A stretch of DNA of 64,000 nt from Helicobacter sp. MIT 05-5293 (GCF_000765665.2 NZ_JROZ02000001.1:1-64000); one strand, 5' to 3'; shown: positions 29,534 to 38,746, counted from the stretch's first letter. Translations and numbers: made by a program. The notes: generated by a model from the sequence alone, not told the origin.

Positions 29534-30826
29534 ATGGCAAATCTAACTCATCAAAACTTTTCGCAAAGCACTCTTGCTTTGCATGCGGCATATCAGTATG
29601 ACACACAGCGCACTTTGAGTGTGCCGATTTATCAAAACACCGCTTACAGCTTTGAATCTCTCGCTCAAGCGGCAGCACGATTTGGTCTTCAAGAATTGGG
29701 CAATATCTACACGCGTTTGACAAATCCTACTAATGAGATTCTGGGTAATCGTCTAGCAGCGGTTGAAGGCGGTGCGTTTGGTGTGGTTACAGCAAGTGGC
29801 TCATCATCGGTTTTTACTTCGCTTGTTAATTGTGCGCAAGCTGGTGATAACATCGCATTTTCAAATAAAATCTATGGAGGCTCACAAACGCTTTTAGTCC
29901 ATGTGCTAAAACGATTTGGCATTGAAGCGCGTGTTTTTGATATTGATAATATTCAAGGCACACTCCCTCAAGTGATTGACGATAAGACAAAGGCGATTTT
30001 CTTTGAATCTCTCTCCAATCCACAAATTGCAATTGCCGATGTAGAGCAAATCACCACCATTGCTAAAAAGCATAAAATTATCAGTATTTGTGATAATACC
30101 GTGGCTACGCCTTATTTGCATCGCCCTTTTGAATACGGTGTCGATGTGGTAGTGTATAGTTTGAGTAAATACATCAATGGACAAGGCAGCGCGTTAGGTG
30201 GAGCGATCATCGAACGCAATGGTTTGAATGAGCTTATCAAAGATAATCCTCGCTATCCTGCGTATAATACACCTGATGAAAGCTATCATGGGCTTGTGTA
30301 TGCGAGTTTGCCCTTGCCGATTTTCTCTATCCGTGTGATTACTGAATGGCTAAGGAATCTTGGTGCGACACTTTCTCCGCAAAATGCTTGGATTATTTTA
30401 CAAGGGCTTGAAACATTGGAATTGCGTATCAAAAAACACTCTAATAATGCGCTTGAGGTCGCGAAATTTTTAGAATCTCACCCACGCGTTAAAAGCGTAA
30501 GCTATCCGGGATTGTCAAGTAATCCTTATCATACTTTGCTTAAAAAGTATTTCAAAGATTCTCAAAGTTCGGGGCTTTTGAGCTTTGAAGCACAAAGCTA
30601 CGAAGAAGCACAAAAGATTTGCAATTCACTTGAAATCTTTGCCATTGTTGCAAATATTGGTGATAGTAAGTCGCTTATCATTCACCCTGCTTCAACGACA
30701 CATTCACAGCTAAGCGCGAAAGAATTAGAATCTGCTGATATTACCCCTTGCACAGTGCGCCTAAGCATTGGCTTAGAAAATGTGCAAGATTTGATCGCAG
30801 ATTTGAAAAAGGCGATTGAGGCTTAA
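29534..30826 (+). CDS. metY: O-acetylhomoserine sulfhydrylase
   Basis: 430 aa PLP enzyme of the Cys/Met family. Makes homocysteine from O-acetylhomoserine and sulfide. The PLP lysine lies in 'VYSLSKYINGQGSALGG', with 'SGSSSVFTSLVN' binding phosphate and 'YTRLTNPTNEILGNRLAAVE' early. The long size with an insertion after the lysine is typical of MetY rather than MetB or MetZ. I chose the ATG at 29534, 6 nt after SD AAAGGA; an upstream in-frame start has no SD. metA follows 63 nt later. Confidence 0.92.
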   Translation: MANLTHQNFSQSTLALHAAYQYDTQRTLSVPIYQNTAYSFESLAQAAARFGLQELGNIYTRLTNPTNEILGNRLAAVEGGAFGVVTASGSSSVFTSLVNCAQAGDNIAFSNKIYGGSQTLLVHVLKRFGIEARVFDIDNIQGTLPQVIDDKTKAIFFESLSNPQIAIADVEQITTIAKKHKIISICDNTVATPYLHRPFEYGVDVVVYSLSKYINGQGSALGGAIIERNGLNELIKDNPRYPAYNTPDESYHGLVYASLPLPIFSIRVITEWLRNLGATLSPQNAWIILQGLETLELRIKKHSNNALEVAKFLESHPRVKSVSYPGLSSNPYHTLLKKYFKDSQSSGLLSFEAQSYEEAQKICNSLEIFAIVANIGDSKSLIIHPASTTHSQLSAKELESADITPCTVRLSIGLENVQDLIADLKKAIEA

Positions 30827-30889
30827 AGGTGTGGTTATCGCGCTCATTGAGATTGTTTTATGAAATTATTTAATAAATAAAGGATTCTT

Positions 30890-31777
30890 ATGCCATTGAT
30901 TATCCCAGAGCAAATTCCTGCGTATCAATTTTTACAAAAAAGTGCTTTTGTGATGGGGGCAGAGCGGGCGATTCACCAAGATATTCGTCCGCTTGAAGTT
31001 TTGATTATCAATTTGATGCCGACTAAAATCGAGACAGAAAATCAGATTCTCTCACTTCTTGCGAATTCGCCTTTGCAGGTGAATATTACCCTGCTCACAA
31101 CGCAAAGCTATATAGGCAAAAACACGCCACAAAGCCATTTGGATAGATTCTATGTAAATTTTGAAGATATTAATGGGCGAAACTTTGATGGTGCGATTGT
31201 AACAGGTGCGCCTATCGAACATTTGGCGTATGAAGAAGTCAAGTATTGGGACGAGCTTGTCGGCATTATGTCGTATTTGCGATGCCATTGCACAAGCACG
31301 CTTTATTTGTGTTGGGGAGCAATGGCAGGGCTTTATTATTTTCATCGTATTGACAAGATTTCTTTACCACAAAAGCTTTTTGGTATTTTTGATCATTATG
31401 TGTGCGAAGATGATGTGCTTTTAAGTGGGCTTGATGAGGTCGTAAGAATCCCTCATTCTAGGCATTCAGGCATTGATGAGCTTGCCTTAGCACGCAAAAA
31501 TGACCTCAAAGTCTTGCTTCGTGGAGAACAAAGCGGGACAAGTATGCTGCGAGATTCTCAAGATGTCTTTATCTTAGGACACCCCGAATACACGAAAGAA
31601 ACGCTTTATAACGAGTATCAGCGAGATTTAAGCAAAGGACTTAGCATAGAATCCCCGCAAAACTATTTTAATACGCATGGGCAAATTGTCTTTTCTTGGC
31701 GTTCTAGTGCGAGTGTGATTTTTAGCAATTGGCTTAATTTCTCTGTGTATCAAGACACACCTTTTATCTTGCACTAG
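30890..31777 (+). CDS. metA: Homoserine O-acyltransferase (predicted acetyl-specific)
   Basis: 295 aa MetA/HTS family. Activates homoserine for methionine synthesis. Catalytic residues are C141 (LCWGAMA), H231 and E233 (GHPEY). E110 in 'TGAPIE' aligns with E. coli position 111, where Glu has been reported to favour acetyl-CoA and Gly succinyl-CoA. The neighbouring MetY uses O-acetylhomoserine, which agrees. SD AAAGGAT is 8 nt before ATG. Confidence 0.93.
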   Translation: MPLIIPEQIPAYQFLQKSAFVMGAERAIHQDIRPLEVLIINLMPTKIETENQILSLLANSPLQVNITLLTTQSYIGKNTPQSHLDRFYVNFEDINGRNFDGAIVTGAPIEHLAYEEVKYWDELVGIMSYLRCHCTSTLYLCWGAMAGLYYFHRIDKISLPQKLFGIFDHYVCEDDVLLSGLDEVVRIPHSRHSGIDELALARKNDLKVLLRGEQSGTSMLRDSQDVFILGHPEYTKETLYNEYQRDLSKGLSIESPQNYFNTHGQIVFSWRSSASVIFSNWLNFSVYQDTPFILH

Positions 31778-31880
31778 AGTGATAAAAGGAGCAAATTTTG
31801 ATATAAATCAATTTTTTATCTATATATTTTTATATATAATGCACTCCGCAAATTTTAACAAAAAGGAGTGGAAAGTGAGA

Positions 31881-33986
31881 ATGAACATCACTAAAATCAT
31901 ACGAGGGGGGGGGGCATTAATTGTCTTCTTAGGCGCGAATGCTTATGCGTTAGAAGATTCTAGTAAGACTTACGACTTAGGACGAATCGAAAAAGTCGAT
32001 TCTCAAAATTCAAAAATCACCGATTACAATCCCACGGTTACAACAATCACATCTGAAGACATTGCCAATTCTAGCTCAAACAATATCGCCGAGGCGTTGC
32101 GCTTTACGCCCGGTATGTTTTATGAGCCTGCCGCTGGTTCTAGGGGAGAGCCAAGCATCGGTATTCGCGGATACAGCTCTACACATATCGGGCTATTTAT
32201 TGACGGAATCCCTGTGCATAGTGTTTATGATCGCCAAACTGACTGGTCGCAATTTAGCTCATTTGGCATCTCTGAAATCGATATTTCTAAGGGCTACACT
32301 TCGCCGATTTATGGTATGAATACCTTAGGAGGAGCGGTGAATATCATCACTTCCAAGCCCAAAGACAAGCTTGAGATTGATGCGCGTTATGGCTTTGTCG
32401 CAAATAATGAGAATCAAGTCAATCTCTCTGTGGGGACAAATATGGGTAAATGGTATGCTCAAGCGAGCTATGCCTACACTGATAGAGATTCTCTTAATCT
32501 CTCGCATAACTTTAAAACGACACAACTCCAGCCTACAAAATCCGATAAAATCAATTCAAACTATACCAATCATACTTTGCGCGCTAAAGTCGGCTGGGAG
32601 CCGAATGAAAATCACGAATATTCGCTCAATGTGATTTATCAAAAGGGCGAAAAGGGCGGTATGATCTCTGCTAATGGGACAAGTGCGAATCTGTGGGATT
32701 GGCCAAATTACGACAAAACCACCGTGTATTTACTCGGCAACTCTTACTTCACCGATAAGCTTTCTTTGAATTCTCGTTTGTATTATGATAGTTTTTATAA
32801 TAATCTTACGGTAAAAGGTGCTTGGGACGGAAGCTCTATTAATAAAATAGATAAATGGGCAGGTGCGAAAATTGATACCAACAATCCTTATGTCTCAATT
32901 TACGATGATTGGGCTTTGGGTGGGATTTTCACACTCGGCTATGAGTTTGATGAGCGGAAGAATCTTAAAGTGGGGCTAAACCTCCGATCGGATACACATA
33001 AAGATGAGACTACTTATAAATGTGCAAATGGTGTAAGTGATTGTAATGAAAATGACCCTATGGATATTAATACTAAACTATCAGATTTTAGCACGAGTAT
33101 TTTTGCAGAATACACCCAACGCGTGAGCCAACTCTTCCGCTTTGCGCTGAATGGTAGCTATGACCGCAATGATATGCTTAAGGCAGTAGTAAAAAACACC
33201 GATGATAAGACTTATTCGATGCAGGGCTGGACATTGCAAGGGATTGCTTATGCAGATTTAAGTGACTGGGCGATTTTGCACCTTAATATCGGGAAAAAGT
33301 CCAAACTCCCCACGCTTAAAGAACGATACAGCACGACTTGGGGAAATCGCACACCTAATCCAAACCTAGCCCCTGAATCTGCGCTCAATTATGAAATCGG
33401 CGCAAATTTCGACTACCAATCGACTAAAGCCTCTATTGCGGTATTTTATAATGACATCAACGATATGCTAATCTCTGTGGAAGATACTAGTAATAGCTGT
33501 AACGAGGGAAGTAACTGCACCAAGCTCACTAATGCTAAAGAGGGTTATTCTTATGGTGCAGAAATCGCGCTCAATCAAGGATTCTGGCAGGATCGCATTA
33601 ATCTAGGTATCAATTATTCCTATGTCCAAAGAAAGGCAACCAACAAAGATGGCACTAGCTATGGAGTCGATGGCTCACGAATCTTGGATTATCCTAATCA
33701 TATTGCGAATGTTACATTCCTTATCAACCCATGGAAGCCTTTAGATGTGATTGCCAATGCGACTTACCAAAGCCCACAATGGTATACTTCTGGAAAAGGA
33801 GCAAGTATGACCTATGCACAAAACAACGATATTTTCTTGCTTGATTTAAAGCTCAATTATCGTGTGATTAATGGCTTACAACTCTCTCTCGGTGCGTATA
33901 ACTTACTCGATAGGAATTATTACTATGGTGCAGGTTATTATATGGCAGGACGCAGAGTGTTTGCAAGTATCGAGTATAAATTCTAA
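31881..33986 (+). CDS. TonB-dependent outer-membrane receptor, phase-variable
   Basis: 701 aa. Signal peptide (about 1-23, cleavage near AYA), plug domain (about 40-155: 'TITSEDIANSSSNNIAEALR', 'IGIRGYSSTHIGLFIDGIPV', 'YGMNTLGGAVNIITSKP'), then a beta-barrel ending in Phe. Imports a metal complex or similar ligand; substrate unknown. A 10-G tract (31905-31914) in codons 9-12 encodes GGG of the signal peptide, so slippage would shut off translation early. This copy is in the ON frame. A GTG at 31875 is better placed relative to the AAGGAG SD (6 nt) and is the alternative start. It heads a + strand uptake locus. Confidence 0.93.
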   Translation: MNITKIIRGGGALIVFLGANAYALEDSSKTYDLGRIEKVDSQNSKITDYNPTVTTITSEDIANSSSNNIAEALRFTPGMFYEPAAGSRGEPSIGIRGYSSTHIGLFIDGIPVHSVYDRQTDWSQFSSFGISEIDISKGYTSPIYGMNTLGGAVNIITSKPKDKLEIDARYGFVANNENQVNLSVGTNMGKWYAQASYAYTDRDSLNLSHNFKTTQLQPTKSDKINSNYTNHTLRAKVGWEPNENHEYSLNVIYQKGEKGGMISANGTSANLWDWPNYDKTTVYLLGNSYFTDKLSLNSRLYYDSFYNNLTVKGAWDGSSINKIDKWAGAKIDTNNPYVSIYDDWALGGIFTLGYEFDERKNLKVGLNLRSDTHKDETTYKCANGVSDCNENDPMDINTKLSDFSTSIFAEYTQRVSQLFRFALNGSYDRNDMLKAVVKNTDDKTYSMQGWTLQGIAYADLSDWAILHLNIGKKSKLPTLKERYSTTWGNRTPNPNLAPESALNYEIGANFDYQSTKASIAVFYNDINDMLISVEDTSNSCNEGSNCTKLTNAKEGYSYGAEIALNQGFWQDRINLGINYSYVQRKATNKDGTSYGVDGSRILDYPNHIANVTFLINPWKPLDVIANATYQSPQWYTSGKGASMTYAQNNDIFLLDLKLNYRVINGLQLSLGAYNLLDRNYYYGAGYYMAGRRVFASIEYKF
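31905..31914 (+). repeat. Poly-G tract (10 G) in TonB-receptor signal peptide
   Basis: Ten G within codons 9-12 of the receptor. A change of one or two bases shifts frame inside the signal peptide, giving translational on/off switching. Confidence 0.95.
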
Positions 33987-34003
33987 AGAGTATAGATTCT
34001 CTA

Positions 34004-34498
34004 ATGATGCACGATTCTCACAAGATAACGCGCCTTGCAAAGGGCGCGCAGGATTTTTTGCAAGGCTCTCTTTCCTCACAAGATTTTCAAGTCATGCTTA
34101 GTGATGCGGGCTGTGTGATTTCCCATGCACACCAAACTCCTCATCTTTACCCGCAACAAACATTACTAGAATCTTACCGCCAAGCTCTGCAGGCTGGATT
34201 CTCTCCTCAAATCAAGCTCATAGGGCTTTTTACATTCTTTAGCCTTTGTCCTATCCCACAAACGCAAGAATCGTTTAAAAAGATTAAAAGCGCATATTTG
34301 GATATGATTGATACAATTGTCAAAGAGCTAGGAGTGGGCGTTGTGATTGAATTTGATGAGCCAATCCTTGCGCAAGATTCTGTGCTTAATGAATTACGAT
34401 GTGTCTATGACCGAAGCGCGATTGAGTGCATTTATGAAGTGATCCCTCAAAAGGGTATTCAAACGATTGTCCATACATACACAAAGGAACAAAAATGA
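34004..34498 (+). CDS. Unknown protein in the TonB uptake locus
   Basis: 164 aa, no signal peptide or TM helix, so cytoplasmic. It has a His-rich patch 'SHAHQTPHLYPQQ' (near 44-56) and three cysteines (about 41, 86, 131), and ends in an alpha/beta segment. I do not recognise the family. It starts 17 nt after the receptor and overlaps the binding-protein gene by ATGA, so it belongs to the same transcript. Its conserved place in an uptake operon suggests a role in handling the imported ligand or its metal, but this is conjecture. The upstream SD is weak. Confidence 0.65.
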   Translation: MMHDSHKITRLAKGAQDFLQGSLSSQDFQVMLSDAGCVISHAHQTPHLYPQQTLLESYRQALQAGFSPQIKLIGLFTFFSLCPIPQTQESFKKIKSAYLDMIDTIVKELGVGVVIEFDEPILAQDSVLNELRCVYDRSAIECIYEVIPQKGIQTIVHTYTKEQK

Positions 34499-35526
34499 AA
34501 AACATATTATTAGGATTTGTAGCGTTTTTATTAATCGCTTGTTCGGATAATGCGTCTGAGAAGCAGACAAATATCCCTCATAAAGAGCCGCAACAAACAC
34601 GCGTTATCAAGGCTTTTGGAATGAATCCACCGCTTACGGTTTTGCTAGAGATTCTCAATCCCGAAGGTATGGTGGGCTTAAACTATAAGCCTTATCCCGA
34701 AGATATTGTGTTTATGCCACCAAACATTGCTGATTTACCTGTGCTTGGACATATGGGTGATAGGAGTGCATTATTTGAGGCAATCGCCCAGCTCAAACCT
34801 GATGTGGTGTTTTTTAGCGACACGACACCCTTAGAAGTGCTTGAGCCTTACGAAAAAGTCGGTATTAAGGTTGTGCGTGTGGAGGGCTATGGTTTTGAAA
34901 GTTTAGGCTCGGCGATAGAATCTTACAAAGACGCGTTAGGCGGGGGAGATTCTGCTGTGGGTAAAAAGGCTGATGCGCTGATTGCGTTTGTGCAAAAGTC
35001 TATTGATACATTACAAACACTAAGTGAGGCGATTACATCTCGCCCTAAGATTTATTTTGCGCAAGGTTTTGATGGGCTGAAAAGTCAATGCAGTGATGGC
35101 GATAATCAACAAGAATTAGCCTATCGCATCGGTGGTGTGAATGCCTTGCCTTGCTCGATTCTCACAAATCCCTCTCATCAAGTCAGTATTAACTTTGAGA
35201 TTCTCGCATCGATTAATCCCGAAGTCATTTTTGTGCGTGAATTGCCTTTTTACAAAGAACTAATGTCTAATCCTCCACAAGAGTGGCAATCTTTAAAGGC
35301 TTTTGAAGATAAGAGAATCTATTATGCGCCATCAACGCCGTCAAATTGGCTTATGCGTCCGCCAAGTGTGATGCAATCAATCGGATTTTTATGGGCGTTT
35401 TCAAAAGTCCAACCCACGCTTTTAGATGATGAATCTGTAAAGCAAGAAGCGCAAAACTTCTTTCATACTTTTTTAAGAGATTTGAGTGATAATGATTATG
35501 AGCGCATACAAGGTTTGAAAGATTAG
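34495..35526 (+). CDS. Periplasmic binding lipoprotein (FepB/BtuF-type, ABC importer)
   Basis: 343 aa lipoprotein with lipobox LIAC (Cys16) and the class III periplasmic-binding-protein layout: 'KPDVVFFSDT' near 100, a long connecting helix (about 140-180), then the C-lobe with 'ILASINPEVIFVRE'. The C-terminal 'SNWLMRPPSVMQSIGFLW' patch occurs in metal-complex binding proteins of this group. It delivers the ligand to the permease and ATPase encoded downstream. Substrate cannot be read from sequence. Confidence 0.87.
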   Translation: MKNILLGFVAFLLIACSDNASEKQTNIPHKEPQQTRVIKAFGMNPPLTVLLEILNPEGMVGLNYKPYPEDIVFMPPNIADLPVLGHMGDRSALFEAIAQLKPDVVFFSDTTPLEVLEPYEKVGIKVVRVEGYGFESLGSAIESYKDALGGGDSAVGKKADALIAFVQKSIDTLQTLSEAITSRPKIYFAQGFDGLKSQCSDGDNQQELAYRIGGVNALPCSILTNPSHQVSINFEILASINPEVIFVRELPFYKELMSNPPQEWQSLKAFEDKRIYYAPSTPSNWLMRPPSVMQSIGFLWAFSKVQPTLLDDESVKQEAQNFFHTFLRDLSDNDYERIQGLKD

Positions 35527-35549
35527 ATTCTGTAAAAATAAAGAATCTG
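35524..35549 (+). repeat. AGATTCT-arm hairpin between binding protein and methyltransferase
   Basis: TTAGATTCT - 8 nt - AGAATCTGA forms a 9-bp stem with one G-U pair around the stop codon of the binding-protein gene. With no T-run it could tune expression of downstream genes by partial termination or mRNA processing. Confidence 0.5.
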
Positions 35550-35574
35550 ATATTAATTGAAGGAGGGAACAACG

Positions 35575-36336
35575 ATGCAACGATCATTTTGGGAGAAAAA
35601 AGCGCAAACTTTTCCACGTTTTAAGAAAGGTGCAGAGGATACCTTAGAGATTCTGACATTTTTTCAAGACCAAGGTGTGGATTTTCGCGATAAGGTGGTT
35701 TTTGATATTGGCTGTGGCAATGGACGCTTTGCGCTAGAGATTGCTTTTTTAGCAAAGAAAGTCATCGGGAGTGATATTTCTACCAATATGCTTGCTTTTC
35801 TTGAGGAAGATGCAAAGACTTTGGGGCTTGATAATATTCGCACATTGCATACGGATTGGGTGGATTTTGATGTTGCGTCTTTGGAAGAGAAAATCGATAT
35901 AGCCTTTGCATCAATGACTCCTGCATTAAACAACAAACAAGGCTTGTTAAAGGCAATAAACTTAAGCGAACAAGGGCTTTGTTATGTCGGCTGGGGGAGA
36001 CTGCGAGAATGTGAATTTTTAGCAAAAATCCTTTCCCAACACAATATTACGCTTTTACTCCCTAAAGGTTTGCCTAATGTCCTAGAATGGTTGCAAGAAG
36101 AGGGCTATAAGCAGCCAAAATATCTTTACAGAAAGGCAGATTTTACCTATCAAGCACCGATTCAAAAAGCGATTGATGATATTGTATGGCATGTGAGTAT
36201 TCACGAGGGAGAGCCAAACCTTCATCTCATTGAAGAATATGTGCGACAAAACGAACGCGATGGGCAAATCACTTATACGCATAGTCGTGAAGTGGGTATC
36301 GCCTTTATCCCTAAAAAATCCTCAAAGAAAGCTTGA
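35575..36336 (+). CDS. SAM-dependent methyltransferase in the TonB uptake locus
   Basis: 253 aa class I methyltransferase. Motif I 'VVFDIGCGNGRFALEI' near 43, an acidic residue in 'IGSDIS', and 'IDIAFASMTPAL' as motif IV. The ATG at 35575 follows SD AAGGAGGG by 7 nt. Its stop overlaps the permease ATG (TGATG), so it is tightly coupled to the transporter. Such a methyltransferase could modify the imported ligand or a self-made metallophore, but acceptor and target are unknown. Confidence 0.85.
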   Translation: MQRSFWEKKAQTFPRFKKGAEDTLEILTFFQDQGVDFRDKVVFDIGCGNGRFALEIAFLAKKVIGSDISTNMLAFLEEDAKTLGLDNIRTLHTDWVDFDVASLEEKIDIAFASMTPALNNKQGLLKAINLSEQGLCYVGWGRLRECEFLAKILSQHNITLLLPKGLPNVLEWLQEEGYKQPKYLYRKADFTYQAPIQKAIDDIVWHVSIHEGEPNLHLIEEYVRQNERDGQITYTHSREVGIAFIPKKSSKKA

Positions 36337-37355
36337 TGATTGCTTTATCTGCGCGTAAGATTCTATGGATTGTTTTACTTGCGTGCGCTCTTGTAGGATT
36401 TGCGTTGTATGCGATTGGTGTAGGGACGCTTTCTATCAGCTATCACAAAATCTTTGCGATGATTTTTGGCTCTGCACAAGATGTCGCAGGGTTAGAAGAT
36501 TTTGTGGTGTTTGAGGTGAGAATCCCACGCATCATTGCAAGTATTGTTGTGGGCGGTTCGTTGGCATTAAGTGGGGCGTTGTATCAAGGTATTATCGGTA
36601 ATCCGCTTGTCTCTCCAAGTATTCTTGGCGTGCTTAATGGTGCGAGTTTTGGCGCGGCGTTGGGTATGTTGCTTGGATTCAATGTGTTGGGTATGGAAGC
36701 ATTGTGCTTTGCATTTGGAATCTTTGCAATGAGCATAGCGGTGCTACTAAGTCAGCTTTTTGACGGGCGCAGGAGTATTTTGATGCTGATACTTGGCGGT
36801 ATGATTAGCTCGGCATTTTTTGGCGCGGGGGTGAGTGTGTTAAAGCTCCTTGCTGATCCTTACAATACTTTGCCTAATATTGTATTTTGGCTTATGGGTT
36901 CTTTAAGCGGGATTAGTGGGTTTAGTTTCCCTTTGGTGTTTGCGAGTGTCATTTTTGTTTTGAGCTTTATTTTCAGCACGCTTTTTGCGCGTTATGTGGA
37001 TATACTCAATCTCGATGATGAAAGCGCACACGCTTTAGGTGTGAATGTCAAATTGATGCGGCTTGTTTTTGTGGTGATGGCGACATTTTTAGCGAGTTGT
37101 AGTGTAACGCTGGGAGGTATTATTGGCTGGGTAGGTTTGGTGATACCGCATATTGCGCGTTTTATTATCGGCGCAAATCATCGTTTTATGCTGCCTTTTT
37201 GTGCGCTTTTTGGGGCGTTGTTTTTACTTTTTTGCGATAGTCTTGCACGAGGTTTATTAAGCACAGAAATCCCTTTGGGAATCCTCACAAGCATTTTTGG
37301 AATCCCCATTTTTGTGGCGATTTTATACACGACTAAGCGAGCAGTGAATGAATAG
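36336..37355 (+). CDS. FecCD-type ABC transporter permease
   Basis: 339 aa, about 9-10 TM helices, with the family signatures 'RIPRIIASIVVGGSLALSGA' near 65 and 'GWVGLVIPHIARFIIGANHR' near 267. Forms the inner-membrane channel of a BtuC/FecCD-type importer. Start ATG overlaps the methyltransferase stop. It overlaps the ATPase gene by 8 bp. Confidence 0.94.
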   Translation: MIALSARKILWIVLLACALVGFALYAIGVGTLSISYHKIFAMIFGSAQDVAGLEDFVVFEVRIPRIIASIVVGGSLALSGALYQGIIGNPLVSPSILGVLNGASFGAALGMLLGFNVLGMEALCFAFGIFAMSIAVLLSQLFDGRRSILMLILGGMISSAFFGAGVSVLKLLADPYNTLPNIVFWLMGSLSGISGFSFPLVFASVIFVLSFIFSTLFARYVDILNLDDESAHALGVNVKLMRLVFVVMATFLASCSVTLGGIIGWVGLVIPHIARFIIGANHRFMLPFCALFGALFLLFCDSLARGLLSTEIPLGILTSIFGIPIFVAILYTTKRAVNE

Positions 37356-38133
37356 CGCACTTAGTGTTTGTGATATGAGTGTGAAAATAGGCAAGAATAA
37401 GGAAATCTTGCGTCATATTAATTTTGAGCTTGGGCGCGGAGAAATCTGTGCAATTTTGGGCGCAAATGGCAGTGGCAAAAGCACGCTTTTACGCGCTATT
37501 TTAGGTGTTTTGCCATATAGTGGGAGCGTGAAGATTTTTAATCAAGAATGTCATAGTCTCTCGAATCTGCAACGTTCAAAGATTCTAAGCTATGTCCCAC
37601 AATCCCAACACATCAGTTTCCCCTTTACTTTGCTTGAAGTCGTGATGATGGGTGCATTTGCTAAAAGCGCGTTTGTCTATCGTGCAGAGGATTCTAAAAA
37701 AGCATTTGAGGCATTGGAATTGCTCTCCATTGCTCACCTTGCTTCGCAAAAATTTTCTACACTTTCTGGAGGACAAAAACAGCTTGGACTTATTGCACGC
37801 GCACTCGTGCAAGATAGCCCGATAATTGTCCTTGATGAGCCTGTGAGTGCGCTTGATATGTCGTATGCGTTTAGACTTTTGGAGATTCTCTCAACATTGC
37901 GTGATAAGAGTATTGTTATCACTTCGCACCACCCTGACCAGTGCTTTATCGCCCAACGCATTTTAATGCTCAAAAAAGGTGAGTTGTTTGCTTTTGGCAA
38001 TTATGATGAGATTCTAAGAGAATCAACGATTGATGCGCTGTATGGTGTTACGACACAGAGTGTGATGTTGCCAAATGGAGGGCGGTATTTTTGCCCTTTG
38101 AATACACAAAGATTTAGCGATGAGAAGAGCTAA
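37348..38133 (+). CDS. ABC transporter ATPase (FepC/BtuD-type)
   Basis: 261 aa. Walker A 'GANGSGKSTL' near 37, signature 'LSGGQKQLGL' near 139, Walker B 'IVLDEPVSALD' near 159 and an H-loop 'TSHHP'. Powers the FecCD permease encoded just upstream. It overlaps the next gene by 14 bp. Confidence 0.95.
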   Translation: MNSALSVCDMSVKIGKNKEILRHINFELGRGEICAILGANGSGKSTLLRAILGVLPYSGSVKIFNQECHSLSNLQRSKILSYVPQSQHISFPFTLLEVVMMGAFAKSAFVYRAEDSKKAFEALELLSIAHLASQKFSTLSGGQKQLGLIARALVQDSPIIVLDEPVSALDMSYAFRLLEILSTLRDKSIVITSHHPDQCFIAQRILMLKKGELFAFGNYDEILRESTIDALYGVTTQSVMLPNGGRYFCPLNTQRFSDEKS

Positions 38134-38746
38134 GAAAAAGGAAAGAAGTTCTCTTTGTATTGCCTTTTTTATTGCAGTGGGAATCTATGTGCTGCTTGGC
38201 GTATGTGTGTATGCGGTGATGATAAAAATGAAAGATTATGAGATTCTTGCTCAAAAGACTTATTATCTTTCACTTTCGCATTTTGTGCCAAGCTCATCAC
38301 AAGAAACAAATCAAGAGCATCAAAAAGCCCAAGATTCTTCAATTAATGAGATTGATAAGGTGAAACCCACAGCCTCGCGTAAGAAAAAACCTCCCAAAGC
38401 GCAAACACATTCATTTCCGCAGACCTCCCAGCCCATATCTGCTCCGTCATCGCAAGCAGTCGATTCGGATTCTGATGATGCGTATGCGCGCAGGATTTAT
38501 GCACTGATTTCAGAATCTTACACTTATCCCTCGTATTTGAAAAATAAAGGCATCAAAGGAGAAGTAAAACTCCGCTTTGAAATCGATGAAAATGGGGCAT
38601 TAAATAATGTCAAGATTCTGCAAAGTAGCCGTTTTGAAAGTCTTGATAAACTCGCAATCAAAAGTCTTTTAAAGGCTTCTCATTATTTTCCCAAACCTTC
38701 CGCAAATCGTGAGATGATCATTACTCTAGGCTATGGGACAAAGTGA
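38120..38746 (+). CDS. TonB-like energy-transduction protein
   Basis: 208 aa. A single N-terminal TM helix (about 11-34), a Lys/Pro/Ser-rich periplasmic linker (about 60-120), then a TonB C-terminal domain with 'GIKGEVKLRFEIDENGALNN' and 'LDKLAIKSLLKASHYFPKP'. It should energise the outer-membrane receptor of this locus. No exbB/exbD is nearby, so it must use ones encoded elsewhere. It is last in the uptake run. Confidence 0.87.
   Translation: MRRAKKKERSSLCIAFFIAVGIYVLLGVCVYAVMIKMKDYEILAQKTYYLSLSHFVPSSSQETNQEHQKAQDSSINEIDKVKPTASRKKKPPKAQTHSFPQTSQPISAPSSQAVDSDSDDAYARRIYALISESYTYPSYLKNKGIKGEVKLRFEIDENGALNNVKILQSSRFESLDKLAIKSLLKASHYFPKPSANREMIITLGYGTK

Noticed and set aside
31779-31880. N-terminal extension of the TonB receptor from 31779
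   Set aside because: It would place about 34 residues before a good signal peptide; the SD at 31863-31868 supports a start at 31875 or 31881.
10680-31914. Five G/C tracts of 10-11 might be assembly artefacts
   Set aside because: Homopolymer lengths are error-prone, but the three coding tracts all keep an open frame and the two cassettes match each other, so real tracts are more likely. Exact lengths still carry uncertainty.
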